Positions 34,454 to 43,849 of a stretch of DNA of 64,000 nt are shown here, one piece after another. The notes beneath the pieces are model-generated. The model was not told where the DNA came from. It did not search any database and worked only from the letters and a program-made list of their open reading frames with translations. This DNA is from Bradyrhizobium sp. AS23.2 (GTDB taxonomy: Bacteria; Pseudomonadota; Alphaproteobacteria; Rhizobiales; Xanthobacteraceae), in contig NZ_LGHM01000047.1 of NCBI RefSeq assembly GCF_001908185.1, positions 62,001-126,000 of the forward strand, in the 5' to 3' direction. The position numbers and the translations under genes are program-made. Position 1 is the stretch's first letter. Each line of letters opens with the position of its first letter.

Positions 34454-36376
34454 ATGAACGTCCGAGGAAACGTCGACGGTAAGAGCAGTTATCACGAGGT
34501 CCACGCGCGCTCGCTGGCCGATCCCGAGGGCTTTTGGGCCGAGGCGGCCAGGGAAATCGACTGGATCGAGCCGCCGAAAAAGATCTTCGATGCCTCGCAG
34601 GGCGTCTACGGCCGCTGGTTCAGCGGCGGCGTCGTCAACACCTGCTACAACGCGCTCGACCGTCATGTCGAACGCGGCCGCGCCGACCAGGTCGCGCTGA
34701 TCCATGATTCGCCGCTGACGAACAGCGTCACCAAGTTCACCTACGCGGAACTCCTGAGCGAGGTGCAGGCACTTGGCGCCATCATGCAGGACTTCGGCGT
34801 GGCCAAGGGCGATCGCGTCATCCTCTATATGCCGATGGTGCCGGAGGCCCTGGTCGCGATGCTCGCCTGTGCGCGCATCGGCGCGGTGCACTCGGTGGTA
34901 TTCGGCGGCTTTGCCGCGAAGGAGCTCGCCAGCCGTATCGACGATGCGCAGCCGAAACTCATTCTCTCCGCTAGCTGTGGCATCGAGCCCGGCCGCATCG
35001 TGCAGTACAAGCCGCTGCTCGACGAGGCAATCAATCTTGCGAGCAGCAAGCCGAAGGCCTGCATCGTCCTGCAGCGTCCGCAGCTGATCTGCGACCTCTC
35101 GCCCGGCCGCGACTATGATTGGGCCAGCCTGCGCCGCAAGGCGATGAATGACGGCAGGAAAGCTGCTTGCGTGCCGGTCGCCGCCACCGATCCGCTCTAC
35201 ATCCTCTACACGTCAGGCACGACCGGCATTCCCAAGGGCGTCGTGCGCGACAATGGCGGCCATCTGGTTGCGGTGAAATGGTCGATGTTCAACCTCTATG
35301 GCGTCAAGCCGGGAGAGGTCTGGTGGTGCGGCTCGGACATCGGCTGGGTGGTGGGCCACAGCTACATCATCTACGGCCCGCTGCTGCATGGCGCGACCTC
35401 GATCATGTATGAGGGCAAGCCGGTCGGCACGCCCGACGCCGGCGCATTCTGGCGCGTGATCAGCGAGCACAAGGCGGTCGCGTTCTTCACCGCGCCGACC
35501 GCGTTCCGCGCGATCCGGAAAGAGGATCCGGAAGGAAAGTTCATCCGGCAATACGACCTGTCGAAATTCCGCACGCTATTCCTCGCCGGCGAGCGCGCGG
35601 ATCCGCCGACGGTGGAATGGGCGGAGCAGCAGTTGAAGGTGCCGGTGATTGACCATTGGTGGCAGACCGAGACCGGCTGGTGCATCGCCGGCAATCCGGT
35701 CGGCCTCGGCCAACTGCCGGTGAAGCACGGCTCGCCGACCGTGCCGATGCCGGGCTATCAGGTCGATGTGGTGGATGAAGCCGCAAAGCCGGTCGGCCCC
35801 AACACGATGGGTTCGATCGTCATCAAGTTGCCGATGCCGCCCGGCTGCCTGCCGACGCTGTGGAATCAGGATGAGCGCTTCAAGGAAGCCTACCTCAGCG
35901 AATTCCCCGGCTACTACAAGACGTCGGATGCCGGCTACAAGGACGAGGACGGCTATGTCTTCGTCATGGGCCGGACCGACGACATCATCAACGTCGCCGG
36001 CCATCGCCTCTCTACCGGCGGCATGGAGGAGATCCTGGCCTCGCACCCGGATGTTGCCGAATGCGCCGTGCTCGGCGTCAAGGATGCGATCAAGGGCGAG
36101 GTGCCCTGCGGTTTCCTGGTGCTCAAGGCCGGCGTGAAGCGCCCACCCGCGGAGATCGAGAAGGAGATCATCGCGCTGGTGCGCGACAAGCTCGGTCCTG
36201 TTGCCGCCTTCAAGCTCGCCATCACCGTCGGCCGCCTGCCCAAGACACGCTCCGGGAAGATCCTGCGCGGCACCATCAAGAAGATCGCCGACGGCGAATC
36301 CTGGACGATGCCGGCCACGATCGAGGACCCCAAGGTGCTCGACGAGATCGGCGCGGCGCTGAAGGGGAGGGTGTGA
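34454..36376 (+). CDS. prpE: Propionyl-CoA synthetase
   Basis: The 640-residue protein is an acetyl/propionyl-CoA-synthetase-type adenylating enzyme: YTSGTTGIPKGVVRDNGGH, WWCGSDIGWVVGHSYIIYGP, DHWWQTETGW, YYKTSDAGYKDEDGY and GRTDDIINVAGHRLSTGGME, with KTRSGKILR holding the acetylation-site Lys. The AIRKEDP and VVRDNGGH segments fit PrpE better than Acs. It converts propionate, ATP and CoA to propionyl-CoA. GGGAG stands before ATG 34454. Confidence 0.85.
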   Translation: MNVRGNVDGKSSYHEVHARSLADPEGFWAEAAREIDWIEPPKKIFDASQGVYGRWFSGGVVNTCYNALDRHVERGRADQVALIHDSPLTNSVTKFTYAELLSEVQALGAIMQDFGVAKGDRVILYMPMVPEALVAMLACARIGAVHSVVFGGFAAKELASRIDDAQPKLILSASCGIEPGRIVQYKPLLDEAINLASSKPKACIVLQRPQLICDLSPGRDYDWASLRRKAMNDGRKAACVPVAATDPLYILYTSGTTGIPKGVVRDNGGHLVAVKWSMFNLYGVKPGEVWWCGSDIGWVVGHSYIIYGPLLHGATSIMYEGKPVGTPDAGAFWRVISEHKAVAFFTAPTAFRAIRKEDPEGKFIRQYDLSKFRTLFLAGERADPPTVEWAEQQLKVPVIDHWWQTETGWCIAGNPVGLGQLPVKHGSPTVPMPGYQVDVVDEAAKPVGPNTMGSIVIKLPMPPGCLPTLWNQDERFKEAYLSEFPGYYKTSDAGYKDEDGYVFVMGRTDDIINVAGHRLSTGGMEEILASHPDVAECAVLGVKDAIKGEVPCGFLVLKAGVKRPPAEIEKEIIALVRDKLGPVAAFKLAITVGRLPKTRSGKILRGTIKKIADGESWTMPATIEDPKVLDEIGAALKGRV

Positions 36377-36431
36377 GGCGATCTCCGGTCGCCGCGTCAG
36401 CTCGGGCCTACACCGCTGCTCCGATCTCAGC

Positions 36432-36540
36432 TGTCATCACCCGCGCAAGCGGGTGATCCAGTACTCCGCGGCCGAAGTTGTGTGAACAAACGGCCGTCGC
36501 GGAGTACTGGATTCCCCGCTTTCGCGGGGAATGACAGCGA
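36432..36540. repeat. Palindromic repeat, family B copy 2
   Basis: Runs from TGTCATCACCCGCGCAAGC to CGCGGGGAATGACAGCG with GATCCAGTACTCCGCGG and CGCGGAGTACTGGATTCC inside. Confidence 0.7.
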
Positions 36541-36613
36541 GTGGGGAACGGCGTCCAGGGACTTACATTCTCCTCATTCCGCGCTAAACAGGGCCGGCCA
36601 CAGGGGATCTCGT

Positions 36614-36883
36614 ATGCCACTCACCGCCGCGCCGCGTCTGCTTGCAGCCGTCCTGCTTGCCATCGCTCTCTCCGCCTGTTCCGCGCGCTACCAGACGCCG
36701 GTGGCGATGGGTGGCGACGATGACGATGCGGTCTGTCAGAGCCGCGGCTACGCGCAGGGCTCACCGGAATACGTGGCCTGCCGCAAGGACCGAGACGTCC
36801 AGCGCAGCGCCGCCACCGCCCGCGCCGACCGCCGCCAGCGCGATCTCGGCGAATACATGCTGAACCATCCCGAGCGGCCGTAA
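36614..36883 (+). CDS. Small lipoprotein
   Basis: The 89-residue protein has a lipoprotein signal (LLAAVLLAIALSACSA) with Cys at the LSAC lipobox, then an acidic DDDDAVCQSRGY and a charged C terminus. The AGGGGA at 36602-36607 serves ATG 36614. It is likely anchored in the inner or outer membrane. The function is unknown. Confidence 0.75.
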   Translation: MPLTAAPRLLAAVLLAIALSACSARYQTPVAMGGDDDDAVCQSRGYAQGSPEYVACRKDRDVQRSAATARADRRQRDLGEYMLNHPERP

Positions 36884-36908
36884 GCCGCCCCCGTCTACGG
36901 AGGCCGTC

Positions 36909-37115
36909 ATGGACGAAGACCAGTTCAACACCAGCCTGCGTAAATTCCTGAAGCAAGTCGGTGTCACCTCGCAGCGCGAGATCGAAAAGGCGGTGCGCGA
37001 CGCGATCGCGGCGGGCCGGATCAAGGGCCATGAGAAGCTCAACGCGAAGATGGTGCTGACGATCGACAGCGTCGGACTCGTCCACGAGGTCAACGACACA
37101 ATCGAGCTGGGCTGA
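36909..37115 (+). CDS. Small DUF6494-type protein
   Basis: The 68-residue protein (MDEDQFNTSLRKFLKQVGVT, then SQREIEKAVRDAIAAGRIKG) is a compact helical cytoplasmic protein, and the pattern fits the DUF6494 family. A strong ACGGAGG precedes the ATG by 5 bases. It follows the lipoprotein gene by 25 bases, probably in one transcript. The function is unknown. Confidence 0.75.
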   Translation: MDEDQFNTSLRKFLKQVGVTSQREIEKAVRDAIAAGRIKGHEKLNAKMVLTIDSVGLVHEVNDTIELG

Positions 37116-37193
37116 TTTGCCGTTCGCGCGAGCCGCACGTTGACGGCTCCTGCGCCGACGATGGGTGCGATCTTCTTCACAAGCCCAAATAAA

Positions 37194-37219
37194 AACGCGA
37201 CGGATTGGCCCGCCGCGTT
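37194..37219 (-). terminator. Rho-independent terminator of trcR
   Basis: Stem AACGCGACGG / CCGCCGCGTT (one mismatch) followed on the minus strand by TTTTTATTTG. It lies about 36 bases after the trcR stop. Confidence 0.7.
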
Positions 37220-37254
37220 CAAATTGCGTTCGGTAGTAAACCGGGAGAGGAGCC

Positions 37255-37950
37255 TTACTCCTCCTCGTCCTCGTGCTTCTTGCCGCCGAGCGTCTTCAGC
37301 TTGGCGAAAACGGCGTCGACGTTGAGGTCGTCGCTCGACCGCTCGGCCGGCTCGAACTCGTCTTTCTTGGTGGTCTCGGAGGCCGGCAGCAGGGTCGCGC
37401 CGCCATAGGCTGCGTCGATCGGCTTTTCCTTGGCCGCGCGCGCCACCTCGAAATCGAGCTCGATTTGCGAGCAGAGGCCGAGCGTGACCGGGTCGATCGG
37501 GGTCAGCTGGGAGGTGTTCCAGTGCGTGCGGTCGCGCACGCTGGCGATCGTGCTCTTGGTGGTGCCGACCAGACGCATGATCTGGGCGTCCTTGAGCTCC
37601 GGATGGCTGCGCAGCAGCCAAAGGATGGCGCTCGGGCGCTCGTGGCGGCGCGACACCGGGGTGTAGCGCGGGCCCTTGCGCTTGGGCTGGGGCGGCAGCA
37701 CGACCTTGCTTTCCTGGAGGCGAAGCCGGTAGTCCGGATTCTTCTCGCCCTTCTCGATCTCCTCGCGGGTCAGCTGGCCGTTGGAGAGGGGATCCATGCC
37801 CTTGATGCCCTGGGCGGCGTCGCCGTCGGCGATCGCGCGCACCTCGAGGGGGTGCATCTTGGTGAAATCGGCGACCTGATCGAAGGTCAGCGCGGTGTTG
37901 TCGAGCAGCCAGACGGCGGTCGCCTTGGGCATCAGAGGTGCGTTGCTCAT
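37255..37950 (-). CDS. trcR: Cell-cycle transcriptional regulator TrcR (DUF1013)
   Basis: The 231-residue protein matches the alphaproteobacterial DUF1013/TrcR family: MPKATAVWLLDNTALTFDQV near the start, HPLEVRAIADGDAAQGIKG, and a second helical DNA-binding-like part, RPSAILWLLRSHPELKDAQI and VGTTKSTIASVRDRTHWN. In Caulobacter relatives TrcR-type proteins act with RNA polymerase in cell-cycle gene expression. The start at 37950 is fixed by AAAGGAG 7 bases before. The acidic tail is EDEEE. It is divergent from ispH. Confidence 0.85.
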   Translation of the reverse strand: MSNAPLMPKATAVWLLDNTALTFDQVADFTKMHPLEVRAIADGDAAQGIKGMDPLSNGQLTREEIEKGEKNPDYRLRLQESKVVLPPQPKRKGPRYTPVSRRHERPSAILWLLRSHPELKDAQIMRLVGTTKSTIASVRDRTHWNTSQLTPIDPVTLGLCSQIELDFEVARAAKEKPIDAAYGGATLLPASETTKKDEFEPAERSSDDLNVDAVFAKLKTLGGKKHEDEEE

Positions 37951-38028
37951 GGCAAATCTCCTTTGTGCTTCGCCCACCCCTCTGGAGGCGAAACCGGTGG
38001 TCATCAGCGATGACAGGGAATTCGCGCT

Positions 38029-38057
38029 ATATAAGCCCGGAGGGGGTAGCCACGCAA
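38029..38057 (-). promoter_or_regulatory. Predicted promoter of trcR
   Basis: On the minus strand TTGCGT (38052-38057) and TTATAT (38029-38034) are 17 bases apart, about 79 bases upstream of the trcR ATG. A TTGACA on the plus strand at 38080-38085 may be the -35 of ispH, but its -10 is weak. Confidence 0.35.
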
Positions 38058-38215
38058 TGGTTCTGCTATAGATAGTGCCTTGACAGCGCCCGAAAGGGGG
38101 CCCAATTCCCTTTCAAGTCGCTATACAGTCCAAGCAGACCGTTTTAGGCCCTTTTCCATCCATCGACCGTCCCCCGCCAGAAGGCGAATGGGTGATTCGG
38201 TCCCGAGATCGCTCA

Positions 38216-39185
38216 ATGTCAGCCAAACCAGACCTCAAGATCGTGCTTTGTTCTCCCCGCGGCTTCTGCGCCGGGGTGGTCCGGGCGATCGACACCGTGG
38301 AACGGGCGCTCGATAAGTATGGCGCCCCCCGTCTATGTTCGCCACGAGATTGTGCACAACAAGTATGTCGTCGACGGGTTGAAGAAGAAGGGCGCCATCT
38401 TCGTCGAGGAGCTCGCCGAGATCCCCGAAAACACCACCGCGCCGGTTGTGTTCTCGGCCCATGGTGTGCCGAAGTCGGTTCCGGCCGACGCCACGTCCCG
38501 CAACCTGTTCTCGCTGGATGCGACCTGCCCGCTGGTGACCAAGGTGCACCGCGAGGCCGCGATCCACTTCAAGCGCGGCCGCGAGATCTTCCTGATCGGC
38601 CACTCCCATCACCCCGAAGTGGTCGGCACGCTCGGCCAGCTTCCGGCGGGCGCCGTGACCCTGATCGAGACCGCCGAGGACGCCAAGACCATCGCTCCGA
38701 AGGATCCCAACAACCTCGCCTTCGTGACCCAGACCACGCTGTCGATCGACGACACCGCGGAGATTGTGGCGCTGCTCAAGGAGCGCTTCCCGAACATCAA
38801 CGGACCGCACAAGGAAGATATCTGCTACGCCACCACCAACCGCCAGCTGGCGGTGAAGAAGGTGGCGCCGGTGGTCGATGCCCTGATCGTGGTCGGCGCG
38901 CCGAACTCGTCGAACTCGCAGCGTCTGCGCGAGGTCGCCGAGCGCGAGGGCTGCAGGATCGCCGTGCTGGCGCAGCGCGCCGCCGACATCGACTGGGACA
39001 AGTTCGGCAACATCACGAGCCTCGGCATCACCGCGGGCGCGTCCGCGCCTGAAGTGATCGTCGAAGAGATCATGGACGCGTTCGCCGAGCGCTACACGCT
39101 GCATGTGGAGACGGTGTCAGCCGCGGAAGAGAACGAGTTCTTCCCGCTGCCGCGCTCGGTGCGCCCCGAAGCCGCCGCCGAGTAA
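38216..39185 (+). CDS. ispH: 4-hydroxy-3-methylbut-2-enyl diphosphate reductase, with apparent +1 frameshift
   Basis: The reading begins [20 protein letters not shown] (38216) and breaks after LDKYGAP; the continuation [17 protein letters not shown] is in another frame to 39185. Removing one C from the six-C run at 38325-38330 gives 322 residues with all IspH marks: the iron-sulfur Cys in GFCAGV, DATCPLV and [10 protein letters not shown], plus SHHPEV and SNSQRL. IspH makes IPP and DMAPP in the MEP pathway and is essential where no mevalonate route exists. The break is therefore likely a sequence error. thrB follows after 6 bases and overlaps rnhA. Confidence 0.9.
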
Positions 39186-39191
39186 ATCTGC

Positions 39192-40187
39192 ATGGCGGTC
39201 TACACCGACGTTGCCGCCGACGAGCTTGCGGATTTCCTGAAGCAATACGATCTCGGCGAATTGCTCTCCTACAAGGGCATCGCCGAGGGCGTCGAGAATT
39301 CCAACTTCCTGCTGCATACGAGCCAAGGAAATAGGCAAGCCTCGTTCATCCTCACGCTCTATGAGAAGCGCGTGGCGAAGAACGATCTGCCGTTCTTCCT
39401 CGCGCTGATGACGCATCTCGCCGAGCACGGCATCAACTGCCCGCTGCCGGTGAAGGGAAGAGACGGCGAGGCGCTGCGCGAGCTGTCGGGCCGGCCGGCC
39501 GCGATCATCACCTTTCTCGAGGGCGTCTGGCCGCGCAAGCCGAACGCAACCCATTGCGCCGGCGTCGGCGAGGGGCTGGCCAGGATGCATCTGGCCGGCA
39601 CCAATTTCGCGATCAAGCGCGTCAATTCGCTCTCGGTCCCAGGCTGGCGGCCGCTGTTCGATGCGGCAGCACACCGTGCCGACGAGGTGCAGCCGGGCCT
39701 GCGCGCGTTCCTCGCCGCCGAGCTCGACTATCTCTCGAGCGGCGTCTGGCCGACCAATCTGCCCGAAGGCGTGATCCACGCTGACCTCTTCAACGACAAC
39801 GCCTTCTTCCTCGGCGACAAGCTCTCGGGCATCATCGACTTCACCTTCGCCTGCAATGACATGCTGGCCTATGACGTCGCGATCTGCCTCAACGCCTGGT
39901 GCTTCGAGCCGGATCATTCCTTCAATGTCACCAAGGCGCGCGCTTTCCTCAATGCCTATGGCCGCGTGCGAAAACTCTCCGAGCCGGAAGAGGCCGCGCT
40001 GCCGCTCCTGGCGCGCGGCGCCGCGATCCGTTTCCTGCTGACGCGGCTGGTCGACTGGCTCAACGTGCCGCCGGGCGCGCTGGTCAAGCCGAAGGATCCA
40101 CTGGAGTATTTTCGCAAGCTGCGCTTCCACCAAAGCGTTTCCAGCGTGCGCGACTACGGGCTGATGCCGTCAGGACTGGTCGCGTGA
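39192..40187 (+). CDS. thrB: Homoserine kinase (APH-fold, ThrB type II)
   Basis: The 331-residue protein is the aminoglycoside-phosphotransferase-like homoserine kinase found in many alphaproteobacteria: [34 protein letters not shown] with the catalytic Asp, and [19 protein letters not shown] with the metal-binding Asp. It phosphorylates homoserine on the way to threonine. The operon ispH-thrB-rnhA is compact and this gene order is common in the group. Confidence 0.9.
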   Translation: MAVYTDVAADELADFLKQYDLGELLSYKGIAEGVENSNFLLHTSQGNRQASFILTLYEKRVAKNDLPFFLALMTHLAEHGINCPLPVKGRDGEALRELSGRPAAIITFLEGVWPRKPNATHCAGVGEGLARMHLAGTNFAIKRVNSLSVPGWRPLFDAAAHRADEVQPGLRAFLAAELDYLSSGVWPTNLPEGVIHADLFNDNAFFLGDKLSGIIDFTFACNDMLAYDVAICLNAWCFEPDHSFNVTKARAFLNAYGRVRKLSEPEEAALPLLARGAAIRFLLTRLVDWLNVPPGALVKPKDPLEYFRKLRFHQSVSSVRDYGLMPSGLVA

Positions 40188-40648
40188 GCGAGCTTCCCAA
40201 GGTGACGATCTATACCGACGGCGCCTGCTCGGGAAATCCCGGGCCCGGCGGCTGGGGCGCGATCCTGAAGTTCGGCGACAAGGAGAAGGAGCTGAACGGC
40301 GGCGAGCGCCACACCACCAACAACCAGATGGAGTTGATGGCGGCGATCTCCGCGCTCGAAGCGCTGAAGAAGCCGTGCACCGTCGATCTCTACACCGACA
40401 GCCAGTATGTGCGGCAGGGCATCACCGGCTGGATCCACGGCTGGAAGCGTAACGGCTGGCGCACCGCCGACAAGAAGCCGGTCAAGAATGTCGAGCTATG
40501 GCAGCGCCTCGATGCCGCGCTGAAGCAGCACCAGGTCCGCTGGCACTGGGTCAAGGGCCATGCCGGCCACCCCGAGAACGAGCGCGCCGATCAGCTCGCG
40601 CGCGATGGGATCGTGAAAGCGCGGTTGCAGCAGAGGGTGGCGGAGTAG
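40184..40648 (+). CDS. rnhA: Ribonuclease HI
   Basis: The gene starts with GTG in a GTGA overlap with thrB and encodes 154 residues. The four active-site acids are in place: Asp12 ([15 protein letters not shown]), Glu50 (NNQMELMA), Asp72 (YTDSQYV) and Asp136 ([10 protein letters not shown]). It cleaves RNA in RNA-DNA hybrids. The overlap implies coupling to thrB translation. Confidence 0.95.
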   Translation: MSELPKVTIYTDGACSGNPGPGGWGAILKFGDKEKELNGGERHTTNNQMELMAAISALEALKKPCTVDLYTDSQYVRQGITGWIHGWKRNGWRTADKKPVKNVELWQRLDAALKQHQVRWHWVKGHAGHPENERADQLARDGIVKARLQQRVAE

Positions 40649-40673
40649 GGCGCGCCGTCGCTCCATTCTCAAC

Positions 40674-40780
40674 TGTCATCGCCCGGCTTGACCGGGCGAT
40701 CCAGTATTCCAGAGACGGTTGTGATTGAGCCGAGAGGCTGCGGCGTACTGGATGCCCCGCCTTCGCGGGGCATGACAGCG
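40674..40780. repeat. Palindromic repeat, family B copy 3
   Basis: Runs from TGTCATCGCCCGGCTTGACC to CGCGGGGCATGACAGCG, with GATCCAGTATTCC and GTACTGGATGCC inside. Confidence 0.7.
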
Positions 40781-40808
40781 TCATATGTGGCTGAAAGCAG
40801 TGGCCGCC

Positions 40809-41294
40809 TTACAGCTGCCCGAGCAGCGTATCGCCGCCGGACACCTCGACCTTGCCGGGCATCGCCTCGAGGTTCAGCTTCTTCACGACGCCGTCCTCGA
40901 CCAGCATCGAGTAGCGCTTGGAGCGGATGCCGAGGCCGTTGGCGGAAGCATCGAGCTCCATGCCGATCGCCTTGGCGAAGTCGGCATTGCCGTCGGCGAG
41001 GAAGATTGCTTCGTCGCGCTGGTCGGTGTCGCGCTTCCAGGCGTTCATGACGAAGGCGTCGTTGACGGAGACGATCGCGATGGTGTCGACGCCCTTGTCC
41101 TTCATGGCGTAGGCGTTGAGGAAGATGCTCGGCAGATGCATCTTGTGGCAGGTGCCGGTGTAAGCGCCGGGCACCGCGAACAGCGCCACCTTCTTGCCCT
41201 TGAAGATATCGTCGGTGGTCTTCACCTGCGGGCCTTCCGCCGTCATCACGCGGAATTTCGCCTCGGGCAGCTTGTCGCCAGTCTGGATCGCCAT
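40809..41294 (-). CDS. Peroxiredoxin (Prx5-like)
   Basis: The 161-residue protein carries PGAYTGTCHKMHLPS (42-56) with peroxidatic Cys49 and the Thr/Arg environment of Prx5-type peroxiredoxins, as well as VNDAFVMNAW. No resolving Cys is apparent elsewhere, so it is of the 1-Cys or glutaredoxin-dependent kind. It reduces peroxides in the cytoplasm. It converges on the rnhA operon. Confidence 0.85.
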   Translation of the reverse strand: MAIQTGDKLPEAKFRVMTAEGPQVKTTDDIFKGKKVALFAVPGAYTGTCHKMHLPSIFLNAYAMKDKGVDTIAIVSVNDAFVMNAWKRDTDQRDEAIFLADGNADFAKAIGMELDASANGLGIRSKRYSMLVEDGVVKKLNLEAMPGKVEVSGGDTLLGQL

Positions 41295-41402
41295 CGTCAG
41301 TCTCCCTGAAAATCAGTCCCGCTTTTTAGACCGTGGCGCGGGCCTGCACAATATTGCCGAAGGGCGAAGCCGCGAGGGCGGCGGCCCATCACCGTTATGT
41401 CA

Positions 41403-41957
41403 TCAACCGGCGAAGCCGCCGCTGTCGAGGAAAGCCTGCTCTTCCTCGGTGGTGTCGCGGCCGAGCAGGCGGTTGCGGTGGGGAAAGCGGCCGAACCTGC
41501 GGATGATGTCGGCGTGCTCCCGGGCGTATTTCAGGTTCTCGGTATTTTGGCTGTTTTGAAACAGCGCGACGCAGTGCAGCTGGTCGGACAGATGTTCCGA
41601 ATGCATGAAGGGCACGTAGAGAAATTCGAGCAGCACGGGATCGACCCTGTGATCCGCGCCCCGGTCGATGGCGCGGAGGGCGACGTCGCGCGCGAGCGCG
41701 TCGCTCGCAAAGGCCTCCGGCGTGTCGCGAAACATGTTGCGGGGAAACTGGTCGAGCACGATGACGAGCGCGAGTGCGCCCTCGTCGCTCGCCTCCCATG
41801 CCGCGAGGTCGCCGGCCGCCGCCTTCTGCCACAGCGCGAGAAAGCGGCGCCGGACTTCCGCGTCGAAAGCGTCGCTGTGCTTGTACCAGCGCTCACGGCC
41901 GGCCTCGCGCCAGAAGGCGAGAATGCCGGCCGGGCTGATGTCGCCGACGTCAGCCAT
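41403..41957 (-). CDS. DUF924 family protein
   Basis: The 184-residue protein starts GDISPAGILAFWREAGRERW and has VIVLDQFPRNMFRDTPEAFA, FLYVPFMHSEHLSDQ and YAREHADIIRRFGRFPHRN, the consensus of DUF924, an all-helical TPR-like family of unknown role. It lies 16 bases after the FadD-type gene on the same strand, so it is likely cotranscribed. ATG 41957 avoids overlap with that gene. Confidence 0.85.
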   Translation of the reverse strand: MADVGDISPAGILAFWREAGRERWYKHSDAFDAEVRRRFLALWQKAAAGDLAAWEASDEGALALVIVLDQFPRNMFRDTPEAFASDALARDVALRAIDRGADHRVDPVLLEFLYVPFMHSEHLSDQLHCVALFQNSQNTENLKYAREHADIIRRFGRFPHRNRLLGRDTTEEEQAFLDSGGFAG

Positions 41958-41973
41958 GAACGAATGGCCTGCC

Positions 41974-43659
41974 TTACGCCGCCTCGGCCTTCTTCTCGTC
42001 GCGCAGCTGCCGGCGCAGGATCTTGCCGACATTGGTCTTCGGCAGGTCGGTGCGGAATTCGATGTGCTTGGGCACCTTGTAGCCGGTGAGCTGCTGCTGG
42101 CAGAACTTGATCACGTCCTCGGCCGTGAGGTTCGGATCCTTCTTGACCACGAACGCCTTCACCGCCTCGCCCGACTTGGAATCGGGGATGCCGATCACGG
42201 CGCATTCGAGCACGCCCGGATGGCTCGCAATCACTTCCTCGATCTCGTTCGGATAGACATTGAAGCCGGAGACCAGGATCATGTCCTTCTTGCGGTCGAC
42301 GATCTTGGTGTAGCCCCGCTCATCCATCACGCCGATGTCGCCGGTGCGGAAGTAACCATCTGATGTCATCACCTTGGCGGTTTCTTCCGGCCTGTTCCAG
42401 TAGCCCGACATCACCTGCGGGCCCTTGGCGCAGATCTCGCCGGCCTGGCCGAGCGGCACCTCGTTGCCGTCGTCGTTGCGGATCGAAATGTAAGTCGAGG
42501 GCACGGGGATGCCGATCGAGCCGGAGAACTCGGTCGTGGTCGCCGGATTGCAGGTCAGCGTCGGCGAGGTCTCCGACAGGCCGTAGCCTTCGGCGATGAA
42601 GCAGCCGGTCACCGCCTTCCACTGCTCGGCGACCGGGCGCTGCACCGCCATGCCGCCGCCGTTGGAGATCTTCAGCTTGGAGAAGTCGAGCTTCTTGAAG
42701 TCGGGATGATGCATCAGGCCGTTGTAGAGCGTGTTCACGGCCGGGAAGCTGTTGACCTGGTACTTCGCCAGCTCCTTGACGAAGCCGGCGATGTCGCGCG
42801 GATTGGGAATCAGCAGATTGCAGCCGCCGGCGCGTACCGCGAGCAGGTAGCACGCCGTCAGCGCGAAGATGTGATAGAGCGGCAGCGCACAAACGACCAT
42901 GAGCTGATCGACATGCGGAGGCGCGGCCAGCGCCGGCTGGAGCCAGGCATCGTTCTGCAGGACGTTGGCGACGATGTTGCGGTGGAGCAGGGTGGCGCCC
43001 TTGGAGACGCCGGTGGTGCCGCCGGTATATTGCAGGAAGGCGACGTCGCCGGGCGAGAGCTTCGGCTTGTTGAAGGTCATGCCGCGGCCGGCCGACACCG
43101 CGTCGTTGAAGGACACCGCGCCCCGCAGCGACCAGGCCGGCACCATCTTCTTGACGCGGCGCACGACGAGATTGACGATCACGCCCTTGAAGCCGAGCAG
43201 GTCACCCATGCTGCCGACGATGACGTGCTTCACCGGTGTCCTGGCGATCACCTGCTCGACGGTGTGGGCGAAATTCTCCAGCACGATGATGGCTTCGGCG
43301 CCGGAATCCTTGAGCTGATGCTCGAGCTCGCGCGGGGTGTAGAGCGGGTTGACGTTGACCACTGCGTAACCGGCGCGCAGCACGGCAGCGGTGGCAACCG
43401 GGTATTGCAGCACGTTCGGCATCATGATCGCGACGCGGGCGCCACGCTGCAGGCCGCGGCCTTGCAGGTAGGCGGCGAGCGCGACCGACATCTGGTCGAG
43501 GTCGCGATAGCTGATCGCCTTGTCCATGCAGATGAACGCCTTGCGGTCGGCGAACTTGGTGAAGCTCTCCTCCAGGAGGTCGACCAGCGATGCGTATTGC
43601 GTCGGCTCGATATCAGCGGGCACGCCGGGCGGATATTGCTTGAGCCAGATGCGCTCCAT
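41974..43659 (-). CDS. Long-chain fatty-acid-CoA ligase (FadD type)
   Basis: The 561-residue protein has YTGGTTGVSKGATLLHRN, GYGLSETSPTLTCNP, YFRTGDIGVMDERGY and DRKKDMILVSGFNVYPNEIE, the order of FadD ligases. The VFYVNPLYTPRELEHQL-like segment (VNVNPLYTPRELEHQL) is a FadD hallmark. It makes acyl-CoA at the inner membrane for beta-oxidation. GGGGAGTTTCC stands before ATG 43659. Confidence 0.85.
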   Translation of the reverse strand: MERIWLKQYPPGVPADIEPTQYASLVDLLEESFTKFADRKAFICMDKAISYRDLDQMSVALAAYLQGRGLQRGARVAIMMPNVLQYPVATAAVLRAGYAVVNVNPLYTPRELEHQLKDSGAEAIIVLENFAHTVEQVIARTPVKHVIVGSMGDLLGFKGVIVNLVVRRVKKMVPAWSLRGAVSFNDAVSAGRGMTFNKPKLSPGDVAFLQYTGGTTGVSKGATLLHRNIVANVLQNDAWLQPALAAPPHVDQLMVVCALPLYHIFALTACYLLAVRAGGCNLLIPNPRDIAGFVKELAKYQVNSFPAVNTLYNGLMHHPDFKKLDFSKLKISNGGGMAVQRPVAEQWKAVTGCFIAEGYGLSETSPTLTCNPATTTEFSGSIGIPVPSTYISIRNDDGNEVPLGQAGEICAKGPQVMSGYWNRPEETAKVMTSDGYFRTGDIGVMDERGYTKIVDRKKDMILVSGFNVYPNEIEEVIASHPGVLECAVIGIPDSKSGEAVKAFVVKKDPNLTAEDVIKFCQQQLTGYKVPKHIEFRTDLPKTNVGKILRRQLRDEKKAEAA

Positions 43660-43849
43660 GGAAACTCCCCTCATTTGCCTGAGCCCGTTGTGTCTCGGGC
43701 TTGCCTCATTGCCGGCAGTATCGAGCCTGCCGGAACCGGTGGCAAGCCGTCGAGGCTTAGGGCAAAGGCCGGGGAGTGGCTACTGGAATCGTCGCAAACC
43801 GCACCACCGCAAGTGCGAAGCGCGGTCGCGGTCTTGCCCTGAGAGGCCG

